From positions 2,666,001 through 2,730,000 of the forward strand of contig NZ_CP048810.1 in assembly GCF_013347965.1 (NCBI RefSeq): 64,000 bases of DNA. Direction: 5' to 3'. Within the stretch, counting starts at the first letter, position 1. Each line of letters opens with the position of its first letter. The translations under genes and the position numbers were made by a program. This DNA comes from Pseudomonas bijieensis. Its GTDB lineage: Bacteria; Pseudomonadota; Gammaproteobacteria; Pseudomonadales; Pseudomonadaceae. Under the pieces are notes generated by a model. The model was not told the origin of the DNA and searched no databases. It saw only the letters and a program-made list of their open reading frames with translations. Positions 54,494 to 63,119 of this stretch are shown piece after piece.

Positions 54494-55438
54494 ATGATCC
54501 ACCAAACGTTCTGGCTGACAGCAACCGACCATAGCCGCCTGTTCGTCAACCAGTGGTTGCCCGACACCGCCCCATTGACGGTGATCATGCTGGCCCACGG
54601 CATGGCCGAACACAGCGGTCGCTACGCACGCCTGGCCCAGGCGCTGTGCGACGCCGGCTACGGCGTCTGCGCCATGGATCTGCGCGGCCACGGCAAGACC
54701 GGCGAGCAAGCGACTCTCGGCCATTTTGCCGACGAGGACGGCTGGGCCAAGGTCGTGGGCGACCTGGCCAGCCTCAACCACCATATCGTCCAGCAATACC
54801 CCGATACCCCCATCCTGCTGCTGGGCCACAGCATGGGCAGCTACATCGCCCAGGGTTACCTGTTACATCACAGCGCCAGCCTGCACGGGGCGATCCTCAG
54901 CGGCTCGAACTTTCAGCCGGTGGCGCTTTACCGCAGCGCTCGCCTGATCGCCCGCTTCGAACGCTGCCGCCAGGGTGCCACGGGGCGCAGTGCCCTGATC
55001 GAGTGGCTGTCGTTCGGCAGTTTCAACAAGAAATTCAAACCCACGCGCACCCCCTTCGACTGGCTCAGTCGCGATCCGGCCGAAGTCGACAAGTACGTCC
55101 ACGATCCGCTGTGCGGCTTTCGCTGCACCAATCAACTGTGGGTCGATCTGCTCGGCGGGTTGCAGCAAATCAGCAAAGCGTCCAATCTCGCCCAGATCGA
55201 TCCGGGCCTGCCCCTGCTGGTGATCGGTGGCGAATGTGATCCGGTGAGCGAAGGCAAGCGTCTGAAGGATCTGGCTGACGCTCTGCGTGACGCCGGCAGC
55301 CAGCACCTGCAATTGACGATTTACCCGCAGGCCCGGCACGAATTGTTCAATGAAACCAACCGCGATGAAGTGACCGCCGATGTGCTGGCCTGGATAGCCC
55401 AGGCCCTGAGCCACAAACGGCCGCCACGCAGCGAGTAG
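54494..55438 (+). CDS. Alpha/beta hydrolase, monoacylglycerol lipase/lysophospholipase type
   Basis: A 314-residue serine hydrolase of the Hydrolase_4 (lysophospholipase/PldB-like) group. The nucleophile elbow is GHSMGS, the HG oxyanion start is LAHGMAEHSGRY, the Asp lies in IGGECDPVSEG and the His in YPQARHELFNE. The ATG at 54494 has AAAGGA upstream. It lies divergent from fadD2 and 44 nt before phaJ, the same order as P. aeruginosa PA3299-PA3302. The likely role is release of fatty acids for the neighbouring FadD enzymes; this is inferred from context. Confidence 0.88.
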   Translation: MIHQTFWLTATDHSRLFVNQWLPDTAPLTVIMLAHGMAEHSGRYARLAQALCDAGYGVCAMDLRGHGKTGEQATLGHFADEDGWAKVVGDLASLNHHIVQQYPDTPILLLGHSMGSYIAQGYLLHHSASLHGAILSGSNFQPVALYRSARLIARFERCRQGATGRSALIEWLSFGSFNKKFKPTRTPFDWLSRDPAEVDKYVHDPLCGFRCTNQLWVDLLGGLQQISKASNLAQIDPGLPLLVIGGECDPVSEGKRLKDLADALRDAGSQHLQLTIYPQARHELFNETNRDEVTADVLAWIAQALSHKRPPRSE

Positions 55439-55482
55439 GCTTGCAGCATTTTTCCTTTACTCTGTCACAGGATCTGAAACAG

Positions 55483-55953
55483 ATGACCCAGGTTACCAAC
55501 ACCCCTTACGAAGCCCTCGAAATCGGCCAGACCGCCAGCTACAGCAAGACCGTCGAAGAGCGTGACATCCAACTGTTCGCGGCGATGTCGGGCGATCACA
55601 ACCCGGTGCACCTGGACGCCGAGTTCGCCGCAGCGAGCATGTTCAAGGAGCGCATCGCCCATGGCATGTTCAGCGGTGCGCTGATCAGCGCGGCGGTGGC
55701 CTGCGAGTTGCCTGGGCCGGGCACCATCTATATCGGCCAGCAGATGAGCTTCCAGAAACCGGTAAAGATCGGCGACACCCTGACCGTGCGCCTGGAAATC
55801 CTGGAGAAAATGCCGAAGTTCCGTGTGCGCATCGCCACGCGCGTATTCAACCAGCGCGATGAACTGGTGGTGGACGGCGAAGCCGAAATCCTCGCCCCGC
55901 GCAAACAGCAGACCGTGACCTTGCCGACGTTGCCGGCGATCACAGTCGGCTGA
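55483..55953 (+). CDS. phaJ: (R)-specific enoyl-CoA hydratase (MaoC family)
   Basis: A 156-residue hot-dog fold hydratase that makes (R)-3-hydroxyacyl-CoA from enoyl-CoA, linking beta-oxidation to polyhydroxyalkanoate. The catalytic hydratase 2 motif is SGDHNPVHLDAEFAAASMFKERIAHGM with Asp and His. Length and position match P. aeruginosa PhaJ1 (PA3302). I used the ATG at 55483 with AGGAT upstream; the in-frame TTG at 55441 overlaps the end of the hydrolase gene region and is less likely. It is probably cotranscribed with the hydrolase. Confidence 0.88.
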   Translation: MTQVTNTPYEALEIGQTASYSKTVEERDIQLFAAMSGDHNPVHLDAEFAAASMFKERIAHGMFSGALISAAVACELPGPGTIYIGQQMSFQKPVKIGDTLTVRLEILEKMPKFRVRIATRVFNQRDELVVDGEAEILAPRKQQTVTLPTLPAITVG

Positions 55954-55993
55954 TTACCACCCTCTAAAGTGAATGAACTGTGGCGAGCCACTG

Positions 55994-56081
55994 TGTGGGA
56001 GCAAAGCTTGCTCGCGATGCAAGCGCCTCGGTTCCCTGAGAGACCGAGTCATCTTCATCGCGGGCAAGCCTTGCTCCCACA
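55994..56081. repeat. REP pair (BIME-like), CAAAGCTTGC variant
   Basis: TGTGGGAGCAAAGCTTGCTCGCGAT and the inverted CGCGGGCAAGCCTTGCTCCCA. The right unit ends next to the stop codon of the following minus-strand gene. Confidence 0.83.
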
Positions 56082-56082
56082 T

Positions 56083-56946
56083 TTATGGCTGGTCTTCGCG
56101 CACCTGCACGCTCGCCGTCATCCCGGCACTCAGATTCACCCCTTCCGGCACCTTGTCCAGCTTGATCCGCACCGGTATCCGCTGGGCCAGGCGCACCCAA
56201 TTGAAGGTCGGCTCGACCTCTGCCAGCAACTGCGCATCGGGGTTGGTGTTGCGGTCGGTAATGCCACGGCTGATGCTTTCGACATGGCCTTCCAAGGCAT
56301 GGCCGGCACTCATCAGCCAGATCTTGACCGGATCGCCCACACGAATCCTGGGTAATTTGGTTTCTTCGAAATAGGCCTGCACATAGAACGTCGAGTCATC
56401 GATCAGCGCCATGACCGGCTGCCCGGCATTCACGTAGTTGCCTTCGGCCAGGCGCAAGTTGGTGATGTGGCCGTTGCGTGGGGCCAGGACCTGGCTGCGG
56501 GCCAGGTTGAGCTCGGCCACCTTGGCCTCGGCCTGGGCTTCGCGCAGTTCGCCTCGGGCGATGCCAGCGTTGATCTGGGCGTTTTCCCGCAGTTCGGCAC
56601 TGATGGCCTGAGGCCCCAGGGCCGCGCGGCGACTGGCTTCGTGTTCGCGCAGGCTCAGTTGCTGCTGGCGCGTCTGGACCACCGCCCGGGCTTTCTCCAG
56701 CGCCGCCTCGAAACGCTCACGGTCGATACTCAGCAACACATCGCCGGCCTTGACCTGCTGGTTGTCCACAGCCTTGAGCTCGCGCACCCAACCCGACACA
56801 TCGGGTGCAATCACCACCACGTCGGCACGGATCCGCGCATCACGGGTCCAGGGCGTGAGCATGTAGTACTGCCACAGGTGAAACCCGGCGAAGATCGCCA
56901 CGGCCACCATGCACAGCGTGACGGCAACACGTACGGAGGTACGCAT
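56083..56946 (-). CDS. HlyD-family periplasmic adaptor, AaeA type
   Basis: A 287-residue membrane fusion protein. One N-terminal helix (residues about 8-27, VAVTLCMVAVAIFAGFHLWQ) is followed by TPWTRDARIRADVVVIAPDVSGWV, typical of AaeA/EmrA-like adaptors. A coiled-coil hairpin (ALEKARAVVQTRQQQLSLREHE) and a barrel domain follow. The ATG at 56946 has AGGAG 6 nt upstream. It forms an operon with a DUF1656 gene and a FUSC gene, an AaeXAB-like set known for aromatic carboxylic acid efflux. Confidence 0.9.
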   Translation of the reverse strand: MRTSVRVAVTLCMVAVAIFAGFHLWQYYMLTPWTRDARIRADVVVIAPDVSGWVRELKAVDNQQVKAGDVLLSIDRERFEAALEKARAVVQTRQQQLSLREHEASRRAALGPQAISAELRENAQINAGIARGELREAQAEAKVAELNLARSQVLAPRNGHITNLRLAEGNYVNAGQPVMALIDDSTFYVQAYFEETKLPRIRVGDPVKIWLMSAGHALEGHVESISRGITDRNTNPDAQLLAEVEPTFNWVRLAQRIPVRIKLDKVPEGVNLSAGMTASVQVREDQP

Positions 56947-56955
56947 GTTCAACTC

Positions 56956-57162
56956 CTATAGCGGCCCGAGGACCACGGTAATAACGGTCAGGACACAGAC
57001 ATACAGGGCGCAGTCGAACAAGGCTTCATGCCAGATCCAGCGCCCGGCCGGCACCAGGCTGAGCAACAGGCGCAACGCGCCGGTCACCAGCAACGCCAGC
57101 ACCACATAAATCAGGAACGGGCTGAGCAACACCCCGCCAATCGACCACTCACGCAAGCCCAT
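56956..57162 (-). CDS. DUF1656 small membrane protein (AaeX-like)
   Basis: A 68-residue protein with two membrane helices (about residues 9-30 and 45-66), starting MGLREWSIGGVLLSPFLIYV. It belongs to the DUF1656/AaeX family always found between FUSC and HlyD genes. It overlaps the FUSC gene by 14 nt and lies 9 nt before the HlyD gene. The role is unknown, perhaps assembly of the pump. Confidence 0.92.
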   Translation of the reverse strand: MGLREWSIGGVLLSPFLIYVVLALLVTGALRLLLSLVPAGRWIWHEALFDCALYVCVLTVITVVLGPL

Positions 57163-59149
57163 GGCTGTGCTCCCGTCGTTCAGGTTCGTGCTGGTGGCAC
57201 CAGGCGCGCCAGCTGTTTTGCAATTGCACCACCGCGCCCTGGGCCAGCTTCAAGGCGTCACCGGGTGGTTGGGTCGACAACACGTTCAGGAACTCCGTGC
57301 TCGCCGCAGCCAACGCATCGGCCTGGTCACCGGCCGGGCCGCGTTCGAGCACCTGCTCCAGCGCTTCGAAATAACGCCGCTGCGCCCGGGTATCGGGTAC
57401 TTGTGCGACGGCCAGGCTCAGGCGCAGATGCAACAGCTCATCGCCAATGTCCAGGCCAAGCAAACCATCATCCCAACGGCTGCGCGCCTGCACCGGCAAC
57501 TCAGGGTAATGCCGCGCCAACTGCAACAGCCGGTCGGCCATGCGCCCGCCGAACCAGCTCTCGGCACCACGCAGGCTGCGACGGGTCAGGCGCACCAGAT
57601 CGTGGAGGGTCGCGGCCAGCAGACGGCGGCTGTGCCAGGCCGGATTGCGCAAAATCAGCAGGTTGAAAGCCAGCACCGCCGCGCCTACGCCAATCATCAT
57701 TGCCTGGGCATTGTTGAAGAACGCCGCGACGTCGTATTTCATGGTATTGAGTGGTGAAACCAGCACGACAAAATGCAGGCAGAACGATGTCGCGGTGGCG
57801 AAGATCTGCGGCTTGGCCATACCCAGCGCACCGAAAAACAACGGCACGCCCATGGCCATGCAGAGCATCGCAAAACTGCTCCATTGCGGTAGCACGAGCT
57901 CACCGATCACAAATGCCGTCGGCACGGCCAACAGGATGCCCCGCAGAAAACTCATGCCGATCTGCGCGCCGTTTTCGCGACTGGCAAACAGGCTGCACAC
58001 CACGCACGTCAGCACCAGCGCACCCGATGCGGCGGGCCAGGCGGTCGCCAGCCAGAAACAGGCGACCGCCAGGAATGCCAGGGCGCTGCGAGCACCGAAG
58101 ACCATAGCCAGGGACAGATCACGATGGGGCGCCAGGGTTCGCGGCGGATCCGCCGCTTCCCTGCCCTCCTGTACCGCCGTCAAGGCGGCGCAGGCGGCCA
58201 GGGCGGTATCGAGCAACAAGGCGAACCGTGCCAGGCAGTAACTTTGCGCCGAGCTCATCTGGGGGTCGTGAGACGCATCCCATACCCGGGGGCGCAAGGC
58301 TTGCAAGGTCGCACTGTCGGCGCCGAGGGCTTGCCGCACCTCGTTCATCCACGGCTGGAGGGCCTGCGCCTCCTCGGGCTCAAGCTGTTTCCACTGCCGG
58401 CGCACCGAACGCGAAAGGCGCAGCAGCATCAGCAATTTCTGGCTCAAGCCGCTGATGGCCCGGGCTCGCTGTCGGCCACGGCTACCTTCGAACCAGGCAT
58501 GCTCGCGCTGCGCATCCACCGCGACAATCCTGCCAAGAATTTCCAGCAAGCCTTTACGGGCCTGGGCATCGCCAGCCAGGGTGGCACGGGCGGCCTGCAT
58601 GCCACTCTGCCAGGCAGCAAAAGCCTGGCCGGCCAACTGGCGCTCGACCCGCAACGGCCAGAGCAAGGCACTGGCCGCCGTGGCGCAGACGATGCCCAGG
58701 CTGATCTCAGTGCAGCGCGCCACCGCCTGGTCGAACACACTCAGCGGATGGGAAATGGCCGGCAGCGCAATAATCGCCACCGTGTAACCGGCCAACACGA
58801 ATGAGTACGACCAGGCACTGCGCAGCAGCGTCGAACAGGCGGTGCACAACCCCAGCCAGAGCGCCAGGGCCAGCAGGAACAGCCAGGGCGCCTGGGCAAA
58901 CAGGCCCATGAACAGCACCGACATGACGGTGCCCACCAGCGTGCCGACCAATCGCGCCAAGCCCTTCTGTACCACCATCCCGGACAGGGGCTGAGCGACG
59001 ATGATCGCGGTCATCAGCGCCCATGACGGCTGCTCCAGACCCCAGCGCAACGCCAGCCACAACGCCAGCCCAGCGCCAAGCACGGTCTTGGTGGCGAACT
59101 GCAAAGCGAGGCGGTCAGGGGCAAACAAGGCCTGGAAGGTTATGGGCAC
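57149..59149 (-). CDS. FUSC-family efflux protein (AaeB-like)
   Basis: A 666-residue inner-membrane protein of the fusaric acid resistance/aromatic acid exporter family. Two membrane blocks (residues about 15-150 and 350-480), starting ALQFATKTVLGAGLALWLAL and WGLEQPSWALMTAIIVAQPLSG, are each followed by a cytoplasmic domain. The start is uncertain: GTG at 59149 gives VPITFQALFAPDRLALQF as expected for the family, while a TTG at 59212 would add 21 residues without a ribosome site. It is the first gene of the FUSC-DUF1656-HlyD operon. Substrates are probably aromatic acids. Confidence 0.88.
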   Translation of the reverse strand: MPITFQALFAPDRLALQFATKTVLGAGLALWLALRWGLEQPSWALMTAIIVAQPLSGMVVQKGLARLVGTLVGTVMSVLFMGLFAQAPWLFLLALALWLGLCTACSTLLRSAWSYSFVLAGYTVAIIALPAISHPLSVFDQAVARCTEISLGIVCATAASALLWPLRVERQLAGQAFAAWQSGMQAARATLAGDAQARKGLLEILGRIVAVDAQREHAWFEGSRGRQRARAISGLSQKLLMLLRLSRSVRRQWKQLEPEEAQALQPWMNEVRQALGADSATLQALRPRVWDASHDPQMSSAQSYCLARFALLLDTALAACAALTAVQEGREAADPPRTLAPHRDLSLAMVFGARSALAFLAVACFWLATAWPAASGALVLTCVVCSLFASRENGAQIGMSFLRGILLAVPTAFVIGELVLPQWSSFAMLCMAMGVPLFFGALGMAKPQIFATATSFCLHFVVLVSPLNTMKYDVAAFFNNAQAMMIGVGAAVLAFNLLILRNPAWHSRRLLAATLHDLVRLTRRSLRGAESWFGGRMADRLLQLARHYPELPVQARSRWDDGLLGLDIGDELLHLRLSLAVAQVPDTRAQRRYFEALEQVLERGPAGDQADALAAASTEFLNVLSTQPPGDALKLAQGAVVQLQNSWRAWCHQHEPERREHSHGLA

Positions 59150-59324
59150 GCGAAAAACTCTTTGGGGGACGCCAGTAACAATAGATGCAATGCGGGGAGA
59201 TAGCCGATGCAATTATTAGCTAGCTACCTATTAAGAGTCCACAGCTGATTATTGTGGATTCAACAACACACTGTTTCTATCTGGCGCCACAACAGTGGTC
59301 ACCTTGAGCCTGAGTCGTCCCCAT

Positions 59325-59352
59325 AAAAAAACGCCAGGCAAGCTGGCGTTTT
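59325..59352 (-). terminator. Rho-independent terminator after the DUF2383 gene
   Basis: On the minus strand ACGCCAG-CTTGC-CTGGCGT is followed by six to seven T, 20 nt after the stop. Confidence 0.88.
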
Positions 59353-59371
59353 CTGGATCAGGACGCGTTAT

Positions 59372-59836
59372 TTAGCTGGCACGTGCCTGGTTGCGCAGAG
59401 CCTTGACCTGGTCATGGTTGCGTTGCACACCGTGGTACTGACGCTCAACCAGGTCACGAATACCGACCAGGTTGTGCTTGGTGATTTTCTCCAGTGCTTC
59501 CTTGTAGGCCTTGAGCGCATGGTCCTCGCCACGCTCGGCTTCGTTGAGCACCGCTTCTTCATCCTTGCCGGTGAACATGGACTTCACGTCCACCCAACGA
59601 CGGTGCAGGTCACCGGCGACGCTGGTGGAAGTTTCCGGATCACCACCGAGGGCGCGAACCGCCGCTTGCAGTTCGGCCGCGGCGGTTGCGCAATCGGCGG
59701 CACGTTGAACGAACAGCGCCTTGAGTTCCGGATGCTTGATGTCTTCAGCGCAGGTCTTGAAGCCTTCCTGGCCATCTTTACTGGTCTCGATCAGGTCGTT
59801 CAAGACGGAGATGGATTCTTTGTTGATGTCAGTCAT
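59372..59836 (-). CDS. PA2169-family four-helix-bundle protein (DUF2383)
   Basis: A 154-residue ferritin-like, four-helix protein. The family start INKESISVLNDLIETSKDGQEGFKTCAEDI and GGDPETSTSVAGDLHRRWVDVK are clear, as is RGEDHALKAYKEAL. Members are often stress-induced; some carry Glu/His that could bind metal, but the role is unknown. It has its own terminator. The ATG at 59836 is preceded by AAAGGAAC. Confidence 0.9.
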   Translation of the reverse strand: MTDINKESISVLNDLIETSKDGQEGFKTCAEDIKHPELKALFVQRAADCATAAAELQAAVRALGGDPETSTSVAGDLHRRWVDVKSMFTGKDEEAVLNEAERGEDHALKAYKEALEKITKHNLVGIRDLVERQYHGVQRNHDQVKALRNQARAS

Positions 59837-60042
59837 TTTTCAGTTCCTTTGCTTGGTGAATAGAAAACCTGCAAGGGATATTGCATCGGCCGTGCCAGCC
59901 ATCAACTCCACAAAAATTACTTAAAAATCAATAATTTAATTAACACCCTGAAATCTGTATCCGCGTTATTTGCATGATCTGTCATTTGGCCTGCATGCAG
60001 AATGCCTGTATTTTCCAAGTTGTTTGAATCAAGACGATTGCC

Positions 60043-60279
60043 ATGAACCCGGAAAAGCTCGAACTGCTGGTCACGCGCCAGATGCCCTTCGGTAAATACA
60101 AGGGTCGAATCCTGGCTGACCTGCCTGGTCAATACCTGAACTGGTTCGCCCGCGAGGGTTTCCCTCACGGTGAACTGGGTGGTTTGCTGGCACTGATGCA
60201 GGAAATCGATCATAACGGACTGTCGGACCTGCTCGATCCATTGCGCGCCAAACACGGCAAACCCAAGCCTCGCCCCTGA
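60043..60279 (+). CDS. DUF3820 family protein
   Basis: A 78-residue protein with the DUF3820 pattern: MPFGKYKGRILADLPGQYLNWFAREGFPHGELG. The MPFGKYKG and LPxxYLxWF motifs also occur in small domains fused to exonucleases, suggesting nucleic acid contact; this is not proven. It ends 17 nt before the aminotransferase gene and is probably cotranscribed. Confidence 0.9.
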   Translation: MNPEKLELLVTRQMPFGKYKGRILADLPGQYLNWFAREGFPHGELGGLLALMQEIDHNGLSDLLDPLRAKHGKPKPRP

Positions 60280-60296
60280 CCAGTTGAGCCCCCGTC

Positions 60297-61439
60297 ATGC
60301 CCGAAAACACGCTACGCGCCCACGATGAAGCTTTCTGGCAGACGTTTGTCGGTCGCTACGACGTCGATCCCGCCGGGCCACTCAATCTGGAGAACGGCTA
60401 CTTCGGCCGCATGTCCCGTACCGTGGTGGAGGAATACCAGCGCCATATCGAATTCATCAATCGGGGCAATTCGGTGTACGTGCGCCAGCATTTCGACCGT
60501 GGACACGGTGAAGCCATTCGTCAGCAGATCGCCCGGCTGATCCACGCTTCCCCCCAGAGCGTGGCGTTGGCCGGCAGCGCGGTGGATGCCTTGCAGACGC
60601 TGATTCGCAACTACAACGGTCTGAAGCCGGGCGACCAAGTGCTGATCTGCGATCTGGAATATGCCTCGGTCAAAAGCGCAATGCGCTGGCTGGCTCGCCA
60701 GCGGGGCGTGGAGGTGATCGAAATCGTCCACCAGCACCCTGCCAGTTTCGAAAGCCTGGTGGGCACTTATCGCGAAGCGTTCATTCGCTACCCGCGTCTC
60801 AGGCTGATGGCACTGACCTACGTTAACCACCTCACCGGCCTGGTCATGCCGGTCCAGGCCATTGCCGAGAGCGCCCGGGAGTTTGCCGTCGATATCATTC
60901 TCGACGGTGCCCACGCCCTGGGCCAGATTGATTTCGACCTGAAGAAGCTGGGGATCGAATTTGCCGGGTTCAACCTGCAGAAATGGATCGGCGGCCCTCT
61001 CTCCCAGGGCTTCCTGTACATCGCGCCGCAGCGGTTGGCCGACATCGCCCCGGACATGGACGAAGACAGCTACCCCTCCACCGACGTCCGCTCGCGCACA
61101 CCCCACAGCACGCCCAATATCCCGGCCTTGCTCACTCTGCCCCTGGTCTTCGAAGAACACCGGGCCCTGGGCGGCGCTTCGGCCAAGGGCGCGCGCCTGT
61201 GCTACCTGCGCGACCTGTGGGTGAATGCCGTGCGCGATGTGCCGGGCATCGAAGTCATGACCCCGGATGACCGGCGTCTCTATTGCGGCATCACGGCGAT
61301 GCGCTTCACCGCCCATGTCGATCAACAGGCGATGGCCGATCGACTGCTCAATGAGCACGGGATCTTCACCGTGGTGCGCAATACCAGCGTCGGGCCGTGC
61401 ATCCGCATAACCCCCGGGGCTGATTACCTTGGCCAGTGA
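60297..61439 (+). CDS. PLP-dependent class V aminotransferase, C-terminus shifted
   Basis: A fold-type I, class V aminotransferase (cysteine desulfurase/isopenicillin N epimerase-like), 380 residues as read. PLP contacts are visible: IILDGAHALGQIDFDL (Asp/His) and the Schiff-base Lys in FAGFNLQKWIGGPLSQGFLY. The reading frame ends with GADYLGQ at 61439. Removal of one T in the CCTTGG at 61427-61432 restores a longer, family-like end (ASDIERLTAALISLSQT) to a stop at 61483-61485, 395 residues in all. This looks like a single-base insertion by mutation or sequencing error. The substrate is unknown. Confidence 0.85.
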   Translation: MPENTLRAHDEAFWQTFVGRYDVDPAGPLNLENGYFGRMSRTVVEEYQRHIEFINRGNSVYVRQHFDRGHGEAIRQQIARLIHASPQSVALAGSAVDALQTLIRNYNGLKPGDQVLICDLEYASVKSAMRWLARQRGVEVIEIVHQHPASFESLVGTYREAFIRYPRLRLMALTYVNHLTGLVMPVQAIAESAREFAVDIILDGAHALGQIDFDLKKLGIEFAGFNLQKWIGGPLSQGFLYIAPQRLADIAPDMDEDSYPSTDVRSRTPHSTPNIPALLTLPLVFEEHRALGGASAKGARLCYLRDLWVNAVRDVPGIEVMTPDDRRLYCGITAMRFTAHVDQQAMADRLLNEHGIFTVVRNTSVGPCIRITPGADYLGQ

Positions 61440-61486
61440 TATCGAGCGGTTGACTGCGGCGCTGATCAGCCTGAGCCAGACATAGT

Positions 61487-61619
61487 TGTGGCGAGGGAGC
61501 TTGCTCCCGCTGGGCTGCGCAGCAGCCCCAAAAAGGCACGATGAGATTGACCTGGCGGACCGTGGTGACAGGTTTCAGGACTGCTTCGCAGCCCAGCGGG
61601 AGCAAGCTCCCTCGCCATA
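61487..61619. repeat. REP-type inverted repeat, second family
   Basis: TGTGGCGAGGGAGCTTGCTCC and the inverted GGAGCAAGCTCCCTCGCCA enclose inner arms GCTGGGCTGCGCAGCAGCCC and GCTTCGCAGCCCAGC. It is related to the element at 24719-24842 by its outer GTGGCGAGGG head. Confidence 0.85.
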
Positions 61620-61649
61620 GGAAATCTGTGCCGGCACAAAAACCCGGGC

Positions 61650-61683
61650 AAAAAAAAAAACGGCGCGCCGACCAAGCGCACCG
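61650..61683 (-). terminator. Rho-independent terminator after eda
   Basis: On the minus strand CGGTGCGC and GCGCGCCG pair over 8 bp (one G-T wobble) with a 7-nt loop, followed by about ten T. Confidence 0.85.
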
Positions 61684-61722
61684 TAAAGCCGTAGAACACC
61701 CAACGAGGTTTCGGTAAAGCAA

Positions 61723-62388
61723 TCAGTCCAGCAGCGCCAGGGCCTCGGCGGTGCATTCCTGGATGCGAGCCCAGTCGCCGTTCTTGATCCACTCCGGATC
61801 AAGCATCCAGCTTCCGCCCACACACATCACGTTCTTCAACGCCATGTAGCTCTTGATGTTGGCCGGGCTCACGCCGCCGGTCGGGCAGAACTTCACTTCG
61901 CCGAACGGGCCGCCCAAGGCCTTGATCGCCGCGACGCCGCCGCTGACTTCGGCCGGGAACAGTTTGAAGCGGCGATAACCCAGGCCGTAGCCCTCCATGA
62001 TGCCCGAAGCGTTGCTGATACCTGGCAGCAACGGGATCGAGCTATGGACGCTGGCCTCAAGCAAATCACGGGTGATGCCTGGGGTGACGATGAACTGCGA
62101 GCCCGCGACCTCGGCGGCCTCCAACATGTGACGGTCAAGCACCGTGCCCGCGCCGGTCACCAGTTCCGGACGCTGCTCGCGCAGCACCTGGATGGCCTTG
62201 AGGCCGTATTGGGAGCGCAGCGTCACTTCCAGCGCCGTCAGGCCACCGGCGGCCAGGGCATCGGCCAGTGGCAGGATGTCCTGTTCGCGGGCGATGGTGA
62301 TCACCGGCAGGATCCGCGCCTTGGCGCAGAGGCTGTCGATCAGGGCAACTTTGTCCGCCATGGAAACGGTCGGGGATGGGTTTGTCAT
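61723..62388 (-). CDS. eda: KDPG/KHG aldolase (Entner-Doudoroff)
   Basis: Eda splits 2-keto-3-deoxy-6-phosphogluconate into pyruvate and glyceraldehyde 3-phosphate. It has 221 residues with the ATG at 62388. The catalytic Glu is in LTALEVTLRS (residue 54) and the Schiff-base Lys in RRFKLFPAE (residue 142); CPTGGVSPANIKSY binds phosphate. It follows pgl by 17 nt, giving the zwf-pgl-eda order standard in Pseudomonas. HexR control would act upstream of zwf, outside the window. Confidence 0.96.
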   Translation of the reverse strand: MTNPSPTVSMADKVALIDSLCAKARILPVITIAREQDILPLADALAAGGLTALEVTLRSQYGLKAIQVLREQRPELVTGAGTVLDRHMLEAAEVAGSQFIVTPGITRDLLEASVHSSIPLLPGISNASGIMEGYGLGYRRFKLFPAEVSGGVAAIKALGGPFGEVKFCPTGGVSPANIKSYMALKNVMCVGGSWMLDPEWIKNGDWARIQECTAEALALLD

Positions 62389-62405
62389 AGCGGCTGATCC
62401 TTGGT

Positions 62406-63119
62406 TCATGGGCACCAGTAAATCTCTAACGTAGGTTGCAAAAACGCGCGGATTGGCATTTCGGCGACATCGTCACCCGCCACCGCGGCGTTCAGAGTGG
62501 TCAATTTCGACTGACCGGAAATCGACAGCACTTTGTGTTGCGCCGAAGCCAGCAAGGCGCGGCTCATGGTCAAGCGCTGGTGCGGCACGGTCGGTGCCAG
62601 CATCGGCCAGCAACGGCGCGTGCCGTTGGCATCCAGGGCTTGCGCCAGGTTCGGGCTGTCAGGGAACAGCGAGGCGGTGTGCCCGTCATCGCCCATGCCT
62701 AGTACCAGTACATCGATAGGCGGCAGCTCGGCCAGCAAACGATCGGCCTGCTCGGCAGCCGCTTCCAGGTTGGCGCTGGCGCTGTAGAGGCTGAGGAACT
62801 GGGCCTTGGCCGCGGCGCCTTGCAGCAGGTAACGCTTGAGCAGGCCGGCGTTGCTGTCAGCGTGTTCAACCGGTACCCAGCGCTCGTCGGCCAGGCTGAC
62901 CACCACTTTGGACCAGTCCAATGCCTGTTTGGCCAGGTGCTGGAAGAACGCCACCGGGCTGCGGCCACCGGACACCACCAGGGTCGCCGTACCGCGCGCG
63001 TCGATCGCGTTGCGCAACTGCTCGGCCACGTTCAGCGCCAGGCCTTCGGCCAGCAGCTCCGGGTTCTTGAATTCATGGGCGCTGACGCCCTGGAGCAGTT
63101 TCACTTCAGATATCGCCAT
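62406..63119 (-). CDS. pgl: 6-phosphogluconolactonase
   Basis: Pgl hydrolyses 6-phosphogluconolactone, the product of Zwf, to 6-phosphogluconate. The 237-residue protein is of the DevB/SOL type: [43 protein letters not shown] and [16 protein letters not shown] are family motifs. The ATG at 63119 lies inside the end of zwf (14-nt overlap), indicating translational coupling. Confidence 0.95.
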   Translation of the reverse strand: MAISEVKLLQGVSAHEFKNPELLAEGLALNVAEQLRNAIDARGTATLVVSGGRSPVAFFQHLAKQALDWSKVVVSLADERWVPVEHADSNAGLLKRYLLQGAAAKAQFLSLYSASANLEAAAEQADRLLAELPPIDVLVLGMGDDGHTASLFPDSPNLAQALDANGTRRCWPMLAPTVPHQRLTMSRALLASAQHKVLSISGQSKLTTLNAAVAGDDVAEMPIRAFLQPTLEIYWCP

